From Hymenobacter sp. BT730 (GTDB lineage Bacteria > Bacteroidota > Bacteroidia > Cytophagales > Hymenobacteraceae): a stretch of DNA of 64,000 nt. A model generated the notes under the pieces. That model had not been told where the DNA came from. It searched no databases and worked only from the letters and a program-made list of their open reading frames with translations. Below are positions 25,207-32,355 of the stretch, piece after piece. Positions within the stretch are counted from its first letter, which is position 1, and every line of letters starts with the position of its first letter. A program made the position numbers and the translations under genes. The stretch is taken from positions 1,240,001-1,304,000 of the forward strand of contig NZ_JAUOFB010000001.1 of assembly GCF_030542105.1 (NCBI RefSeq), read 5' to 3'.

Positions 25207-26261
25207 GTGGTGGATTGCTGCAAGCGGGGGTCGGCTATGCGGTAAGCTGCATCCGCCAGGATATAGGATACTAACCGCGCCACCAGTATCACCAGCAAGG
25301 CACCCAGTAAAACTGGATAGTCGCGGGCCGTAGCCGCATCAGAAAGTAAACGACCCATGCCCGGCAAAGCAAAGATTACCTCCACTACCACTGCCCCGGC
25401 TAAGACGGCTGGCAGCAAGTCGGCAAGAAGAGTGAGCAGCGGGAAAATGGCGTTTCGTAAGGTATGCTGCCGAATTATCTGCCGAATAGATAACCCCTTG
25501 GCGCGGGCTGTGGTAACATAGTCCATGGTGAGCTCCCGCTGCAGTGCGGCTTCCAGCTGCACTGTAAGCCCGGGGAGTGTGACCAGCACCAAGCTAAGCA
25601 TAGGCAGCATCAGATAATAGGCCGTATTCAAAAGCCAGTCCCAGCCCGCAAGGCCTTCCGCATCTCCCATTCCATAAGCAGGAAACCAGGTAAGCACATC
25701 CGGATTAGCTAGTACCAGCAATAAAAGCAGCGCCAGCAAAAACAACGGGATACTGTCCAGCAGCACCAGCAGGTGCAGCACCACTGGCCGCCACCAGGGC
25801 CGGGCTGCCAGACGAATGGCCAGCAGCAAAGCCAGGGCTGCTGCTGCCAGCGCGGCCGGCACAGTAAATAGCAGCGTGCGAGGTAGGGCCGTGGCCAGTA
25901 AATCTGCCACCGGTACGCCATTGCGGTAGGAGATGCCCATTTGCCCCTGTAGCAAATCTTCTGCCCAGGCATGGTATTGGTTGGCCTGCCCATGCCAGAT
26001 CAGCCGGGGCAAGAACATCCCGGCCCTTGATGTCGGAGCCGAGAGCGAGAAATAAAACAGAGGTTGATGAAGACCCAAGCGGCTTTGCAACTGCTGCCGG
26101 GCGGCTTGCTGCTGCGCAGGGGTTAATACCGTAGTGCCCGGCATATGCTCATCCAAACCCAATGACTCTCCATTTGCCGGACTCATGCTCCGGCTAAGCA
26201 GAAAAATGATAGAGGCAATAATCCACGCGGAGAGGGTGGAGGTAAGAATCTGGCGCAGCAT
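25203..26261 (-). CDS. Peptide/nickel-type ABC transporter permease (OppB/DppB-like)
   Basis: 352 residues. An N-terminal membrane span (LTSTLSAWIIASIIFLLSR) is followed by a long periplasmic segment and five further spans. The EAA loop is DYVTTARAKGLSIRQIIRQH followed by LRNAIFPL. Compared with short OppB proteins it keeps the long first loop with QQQAARQQLQSRLGLHQPL. Start ATG is 12 bp after the oppA-like stop; the gene ends in a 4-bp overlap with the oppC-like gene. Confidence 0.9.
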   Translation of the reverse strand: MLRQILTSTLSAWIIASIIFLLSRSMSPANGESLGLDEHMPGTTVLTPAQQQAARQQLQSRLGLHQPLFYFSLSAPTSRAGMFLPRLIWHGQANQYHAWAEDLLQGQMGISYRNGVPVADLLATALPRTLLFTVPAALAAAALALLLAIRLAARPWWRPVVLHLLVLLDSIPLFLLALLLLLVLANPDVLTWFPAYGMGDAEGLAGWDWLLNTAYYLMLPMLSLVLVTLPGLTVQLEAALQRELTMDYVTTARAKGLSIRQIIRQHTLRNAIFPLLTLLADLLPAVLAGAVVVEVIFALPGMGRLLSDAATARDYPVLLGALLVILVARLVSYILADAAYRIADPRLQQSTT

Positions 26262-26273
26262 GGTAAGTAGGAC

Positions 26274-27992
26274 TTAAGGCTGCTGTTGCACCAAAAAGCG
26301 GGTAGCTTCATAGCCCGGCGGCAGTCCCGATAGTCCGAGGTCTGTAAAGCGGCGGGAAATGGCCAACGGGTTCCGCTTGAAGTACAGCACCGTTAGCGGG
26401 CTTTCCTGTTGTAGCACACGCTGCAGCCGGCGCAGCAGTTGCTTCTTCTGCACAGTATCCTGGGCGGCGGCTAATTCTGTCAGCAGCGCATCGGTGCTGG
26501 CATTGCCAAATCCGGTATAGTTTCCGCCATTTACACCGGTGCTGCCCGAGTGTAACAAGGGTAGAAAGTTGTGAGCAAACGGATTCCCTATTAAGGAGCG
26601 CAGATACAGGTCAAACTCTCCGGCCTGCAGTTGTTGCGTGAGGATACTGCTTTCTGTAGGGCGCAGGTTTATGGGGATGCCCAGCTTACCAGCTTCCGTG
26701 CGTAGCTGCAGCGCACTAAATTCATAAGCAGCATCACCGGCGCGGTAGCTGATGGTCAGCGCCAATGATAGAGCCTGTCCCGTGCGGTGTGGGCGCTTCC
26801 AGGACTTATCCGGCTGCTGTTGCCAACCGGCCTGCTGCAGCAGTTTTACGGCCCGGGCTGGGCTGAACGCTACCGGTGCTAGGCTATCGTTGTAATAGTG
26901 CTTGTCATGGGGGCTGATGAGACTGGCACTCTGGTAAGCCAGGCCCTGCTGCGTGGCCTTAATGAGGGTAGGGATATCAAATAAGTGGCTGATAGCCTGC
27001 CGAGTCAGTCGGTCTGCCAGCACGGGCTTTTTGGTGTTAAAACCCACGGTAACCGCTTCATAGGAATCGGGCGCAAACAAGGCTATCTGCTTCTGATCAG
27101 TGGCAGAAGATGCCAGCTGCTGATAGTAGGGGGCAGGCAGGCTGCTGTATACGTCAATATCGCCCCGCCGCAAAGCCAGAAAGGCAGTGTTCTGATCCGG
27201 AATGATATGAAAGGAAATCTGGGGGGGGCGTGCCAGCAATGGGGCTGGAGTCGGCACTATTTTATCACCCCACCAAGGCTTTTTACGGGCGAATACAAGC
27301 CGCTGACCAGATTGCCAGCTTTTCAGCCGATAAGGTCCGCTGCCATATTTTCCTGGTGACTGTTCCAGCCGGGCCTGGGAAAAGCGCCCCACAAACGCCG
27401 CAACTACGGGTGATTTTGCGTCAGCAGAGTCCAGCCCCTTCAACGAAAATGCCCGCAGCTGATGTTTGGGGTCCAGCAGGTGCTCGGGCAGCACAGCAAA
27501 GTCGCCGGAGGTCAGCACATAATCTGGGGCAAATTGGTCACAGACTAAGGTAAAATGCCGGGCGTCGGCAGAATCAAGCTGTACAGAACGCACAAAACCA
27601 TACGTTGCCCGCATCCGCTCGTTAGGCAGATTCGGGCAACGCATGGTTTTCAGGGTAAAGAGAATATCCTGCGCTGTTATGGGCTGGCCATCGTCCCAGG
27701 TAGCGGCTGGCCGAATGTGATATGTCAGGTAGGAAGTATTTCCTGCTTGGCGCACCACTGGTAAAGCCTCTGCCAGCCAGGGAACAATGCGCTGGTTAGG
27801 CGCATCAATAGCGAGTAGGCTCTGATAGGTTAGGTTAATAGCCTGTATGGCTAATGCATTAGCAAGGGTGTGCGGGTGCAGAGTCTCCGGGTCGCGCGGC
27901 CACCGAATCCGGACGTTGTCCACCGGCTGCGTTTCCGAACGGCATCCCAGCAATAACAGTAGTACGACTCCACAAGTCGATAAGTAACGGTT
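26274..27992 (-). CDS. Peptide-binding lipoprotein of ABC importer (SBP family 5, OppA-like)
   Basis: 572 residues from the ATG at 27992. A lipoprotein signal peptide (VVLLLLLGCRSE, lipidated Cys near 17) anchors it in the envelope. The family 5 fold is shown by PRDPETLHPHTLANALA, TYHIRPAATWDDGQPITAQD and GSGPYRLKSWQSGQRL. It should capture oligopeptides or a related ligand for the two permeases downstream. The in-frame start at 28037 would place extra residues before the signal peptide and is less likely. In Gram-negative Bacteroidota a lipidated binding protein for such an importer is common. Confidence 0.87.
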   Translation of the reverse strand, partial: NRYLSTCGVVLLLLLGCRSETQPVDNVRIRWPRDPETLHPHTLANALAIQAINLTYQSLLAIDAPNQRIVPWLAEALPVVRQAGNTSYLTYHIRPAATWDDGQPITAQDILFTLKTMRCPNLPNERMRATYGFVRSVQLDSADARHFTLVCDQFAPDYVLTSGDFAVLPEHLLDPKHQLRAFSLKGLDSADAKSPVVAAFVGRFSQARLEQSPGKYGSGPYRLKSWQSGQRLVFARKKPWWGDKIVPTPAPLLARPPQISFHIIPDQNTAFLALRRGDIDVYSSLPAPYYQQLASSATDQKQIALFAPDSYEAVTVGFNTKKPVLADRLTRQAISHLFDIPTLIKATQQGLAYQSASLISPHDKHYYNDSLAPVAFSPARAVKLLQQAGWQQQPDKSWKRPHRTGQALSLALTISYRAGDAAYEFSALQLRTEAGKLGIPINLRPTESSILTQQLQAGEFDLYLRSLIGNPFAHNFLPLLHSGSTGVNGGNYTGFGNASTDALLTELAAAQDTVQKKQLLRRLQRVLQQESPLTVLYFKRNPLAISRRFTDLGLSGLPPGYEATRFLVQQQP

Positions 27993-28079
27993 CATCGGAG
28001 CTTCACCTCTTGGTACGTTGCCGGGCAAGTTAGCCAAGTTTCGGCACCAGCAACAGCAGAAGGCAGCAGCCCCTATGCC

Positions 28080-28241
28080 TTAGTGACCTTCGCCCCAAGT
28101 GCCGCCCCCCGTGTTGGTGTTATTAGGAGTAGCAGGAGTGTTTTCAGTAGCTGCCGAAGCTGAAGTGTTAGGCTTGGGAGCTGTAGGAGAATTAAAAAGC
28201 GTAGCGAGCTGAAGAAGAATGAGGGCGATGAGTTCTAACAT
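28080..28241 (-). CDS. Small 53-aa peptide with hydrophobic N-terminus and GGGTWGEGH tail
   Basis: Reading frame ATG 28239-28241 to TAA at 28080-28082. The first 16 residues are hydrophobic (MLELIALILLQLATLF), the middle is Pro/Thr/Ala/Asn-rich (NSPTAPKPNTSASAATENTP) and the end is GGGTWGEGH. Residue use in the middle and end is low-complexity and typical of an exported or membrane-tethered linker. It lies between the oppA-like start and the divergent 501-aa gene. I do not recognise the family. It could be a membrane microprotein or a precursor peptide; no maturation enzyme is adjacent. Confidence 0.5.
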   Translation of the reverse strand: MLELIALILLQLATLFNSPTAPKPNTSASAATENTPATPNNTNTGGGTWGEGH

Positions 28242-28422
28242 GACCTGTGGCGTAAGGAAGGTGTGAAAATTAAGCTGTTAAGCGTCCCGAAGTTCTTCTA
28301 AAATTTCTGTTTAGAAAAGGAAGTAATGCAATAAAGTATGACTGTAATATAATGGAGTGAAAATAGTATTATATAACTTAGAATAGCTGTTTAAGCGAAT
28401 TTATCGACGGTTATATGTAGAC

Positions 28423-28443
28423 ATTATGCTTTAAAAGCATAAT
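28423..28443. promoter_or_regulatory. 21-bp palindrome, possible operator
   Basis: ATTATGCTTT and AAAGCATAAT flank a single central A, perfect over 10 bp on each side. Outer ATATGT (28413-28418) and ACATAT (28450-28455) extend the symmetry. Confidence 0.4.
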
Positions 28444-28455
28444 ATTGTGACATAT

Positions 28456-28501
28456 GAAATAGCAAGGCAGACTAATGGATCTGGTCTGAAGATGCTATTT
28501 C
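28456..28501 (+). promoter_or_regulatory. Stem-loop upstream of the 501-aa gene (attenuator or leader structure)
   Basis: GAAATAGCA and TGCTATTTC form the outer stem and CAGAC / GTCTG the inner stem, separated by a small internal loop; a TTTT tract follows at 28502. It could be a terminator or leader hairpin. Confidence 0.4.
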
Positions 28502-28588
28502 TTTTCAAACTCTGCAATTCTGGGTATAATACTCTTTCCAGAGCAGATAAGTTTCTGCACTTTATCTTTTTAATAAGCCTTTGCCAAG

Positions 28589-30094
28589 ATGAAAGAGGTA
28601 AGCTCAGTTGCCCGGATTGTGACTAATCGGCGCCAGAAGTTGTTGCCCTTAATGGATTTTACGGCGAAAGCAGAAAAAGGCAAAGAGGCACAGCTACTGC
28701 ATCTGCTGCAAAAAAAAGATAATCTGACTAACCTGCAGGCTGCCAGAGAGCTATATGGGGGGAGCAGCAGTGCGCATCAAACCGCGCTGCGTAAGCTCAA
28801 ATCCAGGTTGCAGCATAAGTTGCTAAACCATCTTTTCTTCCTGGACCATACGGATGCCCGGCATCCTGTGTACCGCCAATACGAGCAGGAGTGCCTGGAT
28901 TTGCTTCACCAGGCTGGTGTACTGCTGCGTGAAGGCGAGTATTCCATGTCAGAAAAGCTGTATAGCAAGTGCCTCCGGTTAACCATAGAAGGGGAGTTCA
29001 CTTCTCATCAGGTGACGGCTTTGTTGGGTCTGCGACAGATTTATGCGGAGCAGCGCCAAACCTTAAAATTTAAGGCTATCTGCACCCAACTACGCCGGAC
29101 AGAGCGCCTGCAGCAGATAGAACATGAAGCGGGGCACCTCTTCTGGGAAGCCAAAATGCTGATGGCGGAGCGGGTGAGAGTGCGCCAGAGCCTGCTACAG
29201 AAGTTGCCGGATTTCCTGACGCAAATGGAGGGCTATTACCGGCAGAGTCCCAGCTTTCGGATTTACGACTACCTCTATAAGTTACGGCTGATGCAGCAGG
29301 AACTGGTGGGAGACTATGAGGGCGTAATTCGTACCACGGCTACCTCGGAGAAGCTTTACCAGCAGGGCAAGCTGAACGCCAAGCGGTTTGACCGCCGCTA
29401 CAATATGTACTACAGCGTGTACGCCTATTTTCAGGCTCGGCGTGTACATCAGGGCCTAAAATTGGCCCAGGAATACCTCAATGCTTTTCACCGGTCCTCG
29501 GGCAACTGGTTTGTGTTTCTGGAGCTGTATCTCTTGCTGGCCATGCATGCCGGTGACTACCGCCACGCCAATGAGCTGCTCTCTATGGCCTTCCAGAACC
29601 CCTTCTATGCCCAACTCCGTGACACGGCGCATCAGCGCTGGGAACTGTACCGGGCCTATCATCATTTCATAGACCCCGAGAATTCTCCTTTGCGCGGCCT
29701 GCACTTTACCCAGTTTATGCAGACTCTGCCAGACTATAGCCGGGATAAGCAGGGACTTAACGTCGCCATTTTGATCCTGCAGTTTTTGCACTACCTGCGA
29801 CTGCGCGATGTGGAAGCTTTATTGCCGCGCCTGGAGGGGCTGCGTAAATACGCCAGTAATCACTTGCGCAATCCGGCGGCCCAGCGCACCCGTTTATTTT
29901 TTCGATTGCTACAGCTTACGGTTAAGGAAAACTTCGATGTGCGGGCCAGCACCCGCAAAGGGCAGGCCTTGCTCACCCGGCTGGAACAAACGCCAATGCC
30001 GGGTGAAGCTTTTGCCGGAGTAGAAATTATCCCTTACGAGAACCTGTGGCAGCAAACGCTGCAGATTCTGCAGCACCCCTCAGAAGTCCGCTAA
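28589..30094 (+). CDS. Helical-repeat protein with N-terminal HTH-like segment, unknown function
   Basis: 501 residues, no signal peptide, so cytosolic. Residues about 25-90 are basic and helical (AARELYGGSSSAHQTALRKL, then KSRLQHKLLNHLFFLD) and look like a small DNA- or RNA-binding helical module. The rest (about 105-500) is an all-helical repeat region rich in Leu, Tyr, Arg and Gln, similar in pattern to degenerate TPRs (LLREGEYSMSEKLYSKCLRL, AGDYRHANELLSMAF). Proteins of this size and layout recur in Bacteroidota without known function. The region upstream has palindromes. It ends in a 4-bp overlap with the convergent 30091-30447 gene. Confidence 0.7.
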   Translation: MKEVSSVARIVTNRRQKLLPLMDFTAKAEKGKEAQLLHLLQKKDNLTNLQAARELYGGSSSAHQTALRKLKSRLQHKLLNHLFFLDHTDARHPVYRQYEQECLDLLHQAGVLLREGEYSMSEKLYSKCLRLTIEGEFTSHQVTALLGLRQIYAEQRQTLKFKAICTQLRRTERLQQIEHEAGHLFWEAKMLMAERVRVRQSLLQKLPDFLTQMEGYYRQSPSFRIYDYLYKLRLMQQELVGDYEGVIRTTATSEKLYQQGKLNAKRFDRRYNMYYSVYAYFQARRVHQGLKLAQEYLNAFHRSSGNWFVFLELYLLLAMHAGDYRHANELLSMAFQNPFYAQLRDTAHQRWELYRAYHHFIDPENSPLRGLHFTQFMQTLPDYSRDKQGLNVAILILQFLHYLRLRDVEALLPRLEGLRKYASNHLRNPAAQRTRLFFRLLQLTVKENFDVRASTRKGQALLTRLEQTPMPGEAFAGVEIIPYENLWQQTLQILQHPSEVR

Positions 30095-30447
30095 GGGCGG
30101 GCTGATGCATCCGCTAGCAGGTTAATAGCCAGATTGGTATAGCGGGTATACTGGGCCTCTGTCAGGACGGTTTTTAGCTGAGCAGCAAACTCCGCTTGCA
30201 GGGTTTGCTGCTTTTGCGCGCGTACCGCATTGTCGTCAGCGTATTGCGTATCGATGTCTGCTGCCTGCACCAGATGCTCATACACCAGGCGACGCATTTG
30301 CAGATAGCGCCCCTCATCCAAGCCTAACTGATCTGTGAGCTTCCGGGTAAGCTCGTTGGCGTGCTGGCGGGTCACCTCACCGGTAGGCGCTGAAAAACCC
30401 GACAGCGAAGAAGTCAAAAGAAAGACGAAGAGAATAACTTTTTTCAT
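30091..30447 (-). CDS. Small exported helical protein
   Basis: 118 residues from the ATG at 30447, with a signal peptide (VILFVFLLTSSLSGFSA). The mature part is helical and charged (ELTRKLTDQLGLDEGRYLQM, LTEAQYTRYTNLAINLL), a pattern seen in Spy/CpxP-like and other small periplasmic helical proteins where LTxxQ-like turns are common. No cysteine and no metal-binding motif is present. Its stop codon overlaps the stop of the convergent 501-aa gene. Function unknown. Confidence 0.65.
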   Translation of the reverse strand: MKKVILFVFLLTSSLSGFSAPTGEVTRQHANELTRKLTDQLGLDEGRYLQMRRLVYEHLVQAADIDTQYADDNAVRAQKQQTLQAEFAAQLKTVLTEAQYTRYTNLAINLLADASARP

Positions 30448-30656
30448 GGCAATAGGTGGTAGGTAGCGTTGTAGGACGAGTAAATAAAGCAATTAAATAT
30501 TTATAAAATGCAGTATTATAAAAATTATTTATCCAAAGCACATTTTTTATATGTCTTAAACAAGAAAATTGACTTTTGAAAAGCAGAGTCATAGCATGCT
30601 GGAGAAGTAAATCCAATCAGCTGGTTCTAATAACAGCCTATTCCAAAGTCCCGAGG

Positions 30657-31367
30657 TTACGCTCCCAATTCATGCTTTACCCGCTTGAGGTAAGTGCTGC
30701 CGATGGGAATTTGCTTATGCGTAATGGTAAGGCTATTGCCCTCCATTGCCTGCACCCACTTGGTATTGATGATAAAGGAGCGGTGCACCCGCAGAAAAGG
30801 CGGACTGGGAAAACGCTGTTCCATAGCCCGCATAGTGCCATGCACCAACAGCTTGCTCTGACCGGTAATGATGTGCACATAGTCGCTGAGGGCCTCCACG
30901 TAGCGCACTTCATCAAATACTACCTCTATTAATTGCTTGCCTTGTTTAATGATAATAAAGTCATTGTTGTTTGGCGTAGGTAATGATTGAAATGCCGGCG
31001 GCCGGCACAGTTCCACGGCTCTTTGAGTGGCTTTCAAAAAGCGGGGGAAGTTCAACGGCTTCTCTACCGCATCGGCCACTGGCCAGGGCAGGGCGGGCAC
31101 TATATCCGTGGCTTGCGCCAGCAGAATGACAATGGGCGGCTCGGGCCAGGCCGAGGTGCTGAAATCCGGGTGGTCAAGCAGGGCCGCATCATCCAGCACC
31201 AGAATAGCTGGGTGTTGCTTGTGTTGCAGCTGGGCCGCAGGAAGAGAAGCGTAGCTGCCCACGCATTGGAGCAAAGGAGTGGTAGCGAGAAAACCCTCCG
31301 CCTGCTGCGCCAGGAAGGCATCGGCAGCCACGATAAGGCAAGACAGAGGTGCAGTAGCTTCCGACAT
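30657..31367 (-). CDS. LytTR-family DNA-binding response regulator with degraded receiver
   Basis: 236 residues. The C-terminal ~100 residues form a LytTR DNA-binding domain (DFIIIKQGKQLIEVVFDEVR, YVEALSDYVHIITG, FLRVHRSFIIN, IPIGSTYLKRVK). The N-terminal ~120 residues have the length and ending of a receiver domain (VEKPLNFPRFLKATQ with the conserved Lys), and an Asp in ILVLDD at the phospho-acceptor position, but the acidic pocket reads VAADA in place of the usual DDE and the Thr/Ser switch residue is not evident. No histidine kinase is next to it. It may act without phosphorylation. Confidence 0.82.
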   Translation of the reverse strand: MSEATAPLSCLIVAADAFLAQQAEGFLATTPLLQCVGSYASLPAAQLQHKQHPAILVLDDAALLDHPDFSTSAWPEPPIVILLAQATDIVPALPWPVADAVEKPLNFPRFLKATQRAVELCRPPAFQSLPTPNNNDFIIIKQGKQLIEVVFDEVRYVEALSDYVHIITGQSKLLVHGTMRAMEQRFPSPPFLRVHRSFIINTKWVQAMEGNSLTITHKQIPIGSTYLKRVKHELGA

Positions 31368-31541
31368 AGGTTAAAGATAAGCAACTGCATTATAGAATGG
31401 AAAGGTTGGATGATAGGGCCCAGCGGATACAGATGCTTAGGGCAAAAGGCCTTCCTGGGTATGTATTTGTGCCTTTTGTCTATAGTTGGGTTGGCCATAA
31501 GCCCTCAGTGGTGTACCTTCGGGCACCCAGGCACTACTAAT

Positions 31542-32156
31542 ATGGACGCTACTCCCACCCGCACCGCAGACTTTCTGGCGCACCTCGAACAAGTGGTGTT
31601 GCGTGCCCGCACCATCAACAACCAGCGGTTTCGACCCCTGGATGTGCAGGAGCTAAACATGCGCCCCGGTCCCGGGAAATGGAGTGTAGGCCAGTGCCTG
31701 GAGCATTTAAACATCATTGGCGGGCATTACCTGCCTGATATGATGCGGCGGGTACGCCTTGCCCGGCAGCGCGGCAGTAAACCGGCAGAACTGGTAAAGC
31801 ACGGCTTTATTGGCAGAAAGCTGACGGAAGCCATGCGCACGCCGCCGAGTGTAAAGGCGCTGGTTTCGCCGCAGAAGTATGCCCCCAGTGGTAGCCGTCT
31901 GCCTCGCACCGTAGTAGAAGTATTTGGCCGGCAGCTGGATGAGCTGCTGCGCATAATTGAAGTAGCCCGGGAAGTGAATGCCAACCGGGTACGCATACCC
32001 AATCCTATTATCCCCCTGTTGCGCCTGCGCCTCACCGATCAGCTGGAATTCCTGGTAGTACATCTGGAGCGCCACCTGGCCCAGGCCGAGCGGGTGCTGG
32101 ATGGCAGAACCTCCGCATCGCCGGAAAGAGAGAAATCCTCTACCGATACCCACTAA
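31542..32156 (+). CDS. DinB-like (DinB_2) protein
   Basis: 204 residues from the ATG at 31542. The DinB-superfamily four-helix bundle is indicated by MRPGPGKWSVGQCLEHLNII and, near the end, LRLTDQLEFLVVHLERHLAQ, whose histidines usually bind a metal. Members include thiol-transferases and many proteins of unknown role. A near-match promoter element TACCTTCG lies at 31514-31521. The frame is open far upstream, but that part overlaps the LytTR gene and has no homology. The stop codon lies inside the terminator stem. Confidence 0.78.
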   Translation: MDATPTRTADFLAHLEQVVLRARTINNQRFRPLDVQELNMRPGPGKWSVGQCLEHLNIIGGHYLPDMMRRVRLARQRGSKPAELVKHGFIGRKLTEAMRTPPSVKALVSPQKYAPSGSRLPRTVVEVFGRQLDELLRIIEVAREVNANRVRIPNPIIPLLRLRLTDQLEFLVVHLERHLAQAERVLDGRTSASPEREKSSTDTH

Positions 32157-32202
32157 CAAAAAAACCGACCCTCCTGCCAGGGTCGGTTTTTTTGTTAGTG
32201 GG
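32149..32202 (+). terminator. Terminator with 24-bp perfect stem after the DinB-like gene
   Basis: Arms 32149-32172 and 32179-32202 are perfect reverse complements with A7/T7 tracts and a CCTGCC loop. The left arm contains the gene's own TAA. Confidence 0.88.
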
Positions 32203-32355
32203 CAGCCCGGGTAAGCCACTGGCAGCACAGGAATAGTAGAATTATATGACGGATTTTGTTTTGCCCGAAAAAAAGTAACCCGACTGGTAAGCTTTTGGCA
32301 AGAGAAGTGCATCTACCTAGTAACAACTCTTCTTCTGTTCTTTTGTGCCTGGCTT

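Larger units (their letters stand above)
28242..28588. other. AT-rich divergent regulatory region
   Basis: About 350 bp between the 53-aa peptide gene (minus) and the 501-aa gene (plus), clearly richer in A and T than its surroundings. It contains a 21-bp palindrome (28423-28443), a longer stem-loop (28456-28501) and a small inverted repeat TTCTAAA / TTTAGAA (28296-28316). No gene is seen in it. Confidence 0.6.

Noticed and set aside
28296..28316. Small inverted repeat TTCTAAA / TTTAGAA
   Set aside because: Seven-bp arms in AT-rich DNA are expected by chance; kept only as a remark in the region entry.
30987..31541. Long N-terminal extension of the DinB-like frame
   Set aside because: It overlaps the LytTR gene on the other strand and has no homology to DinB proteins; the family start fits the ATG at 31542.
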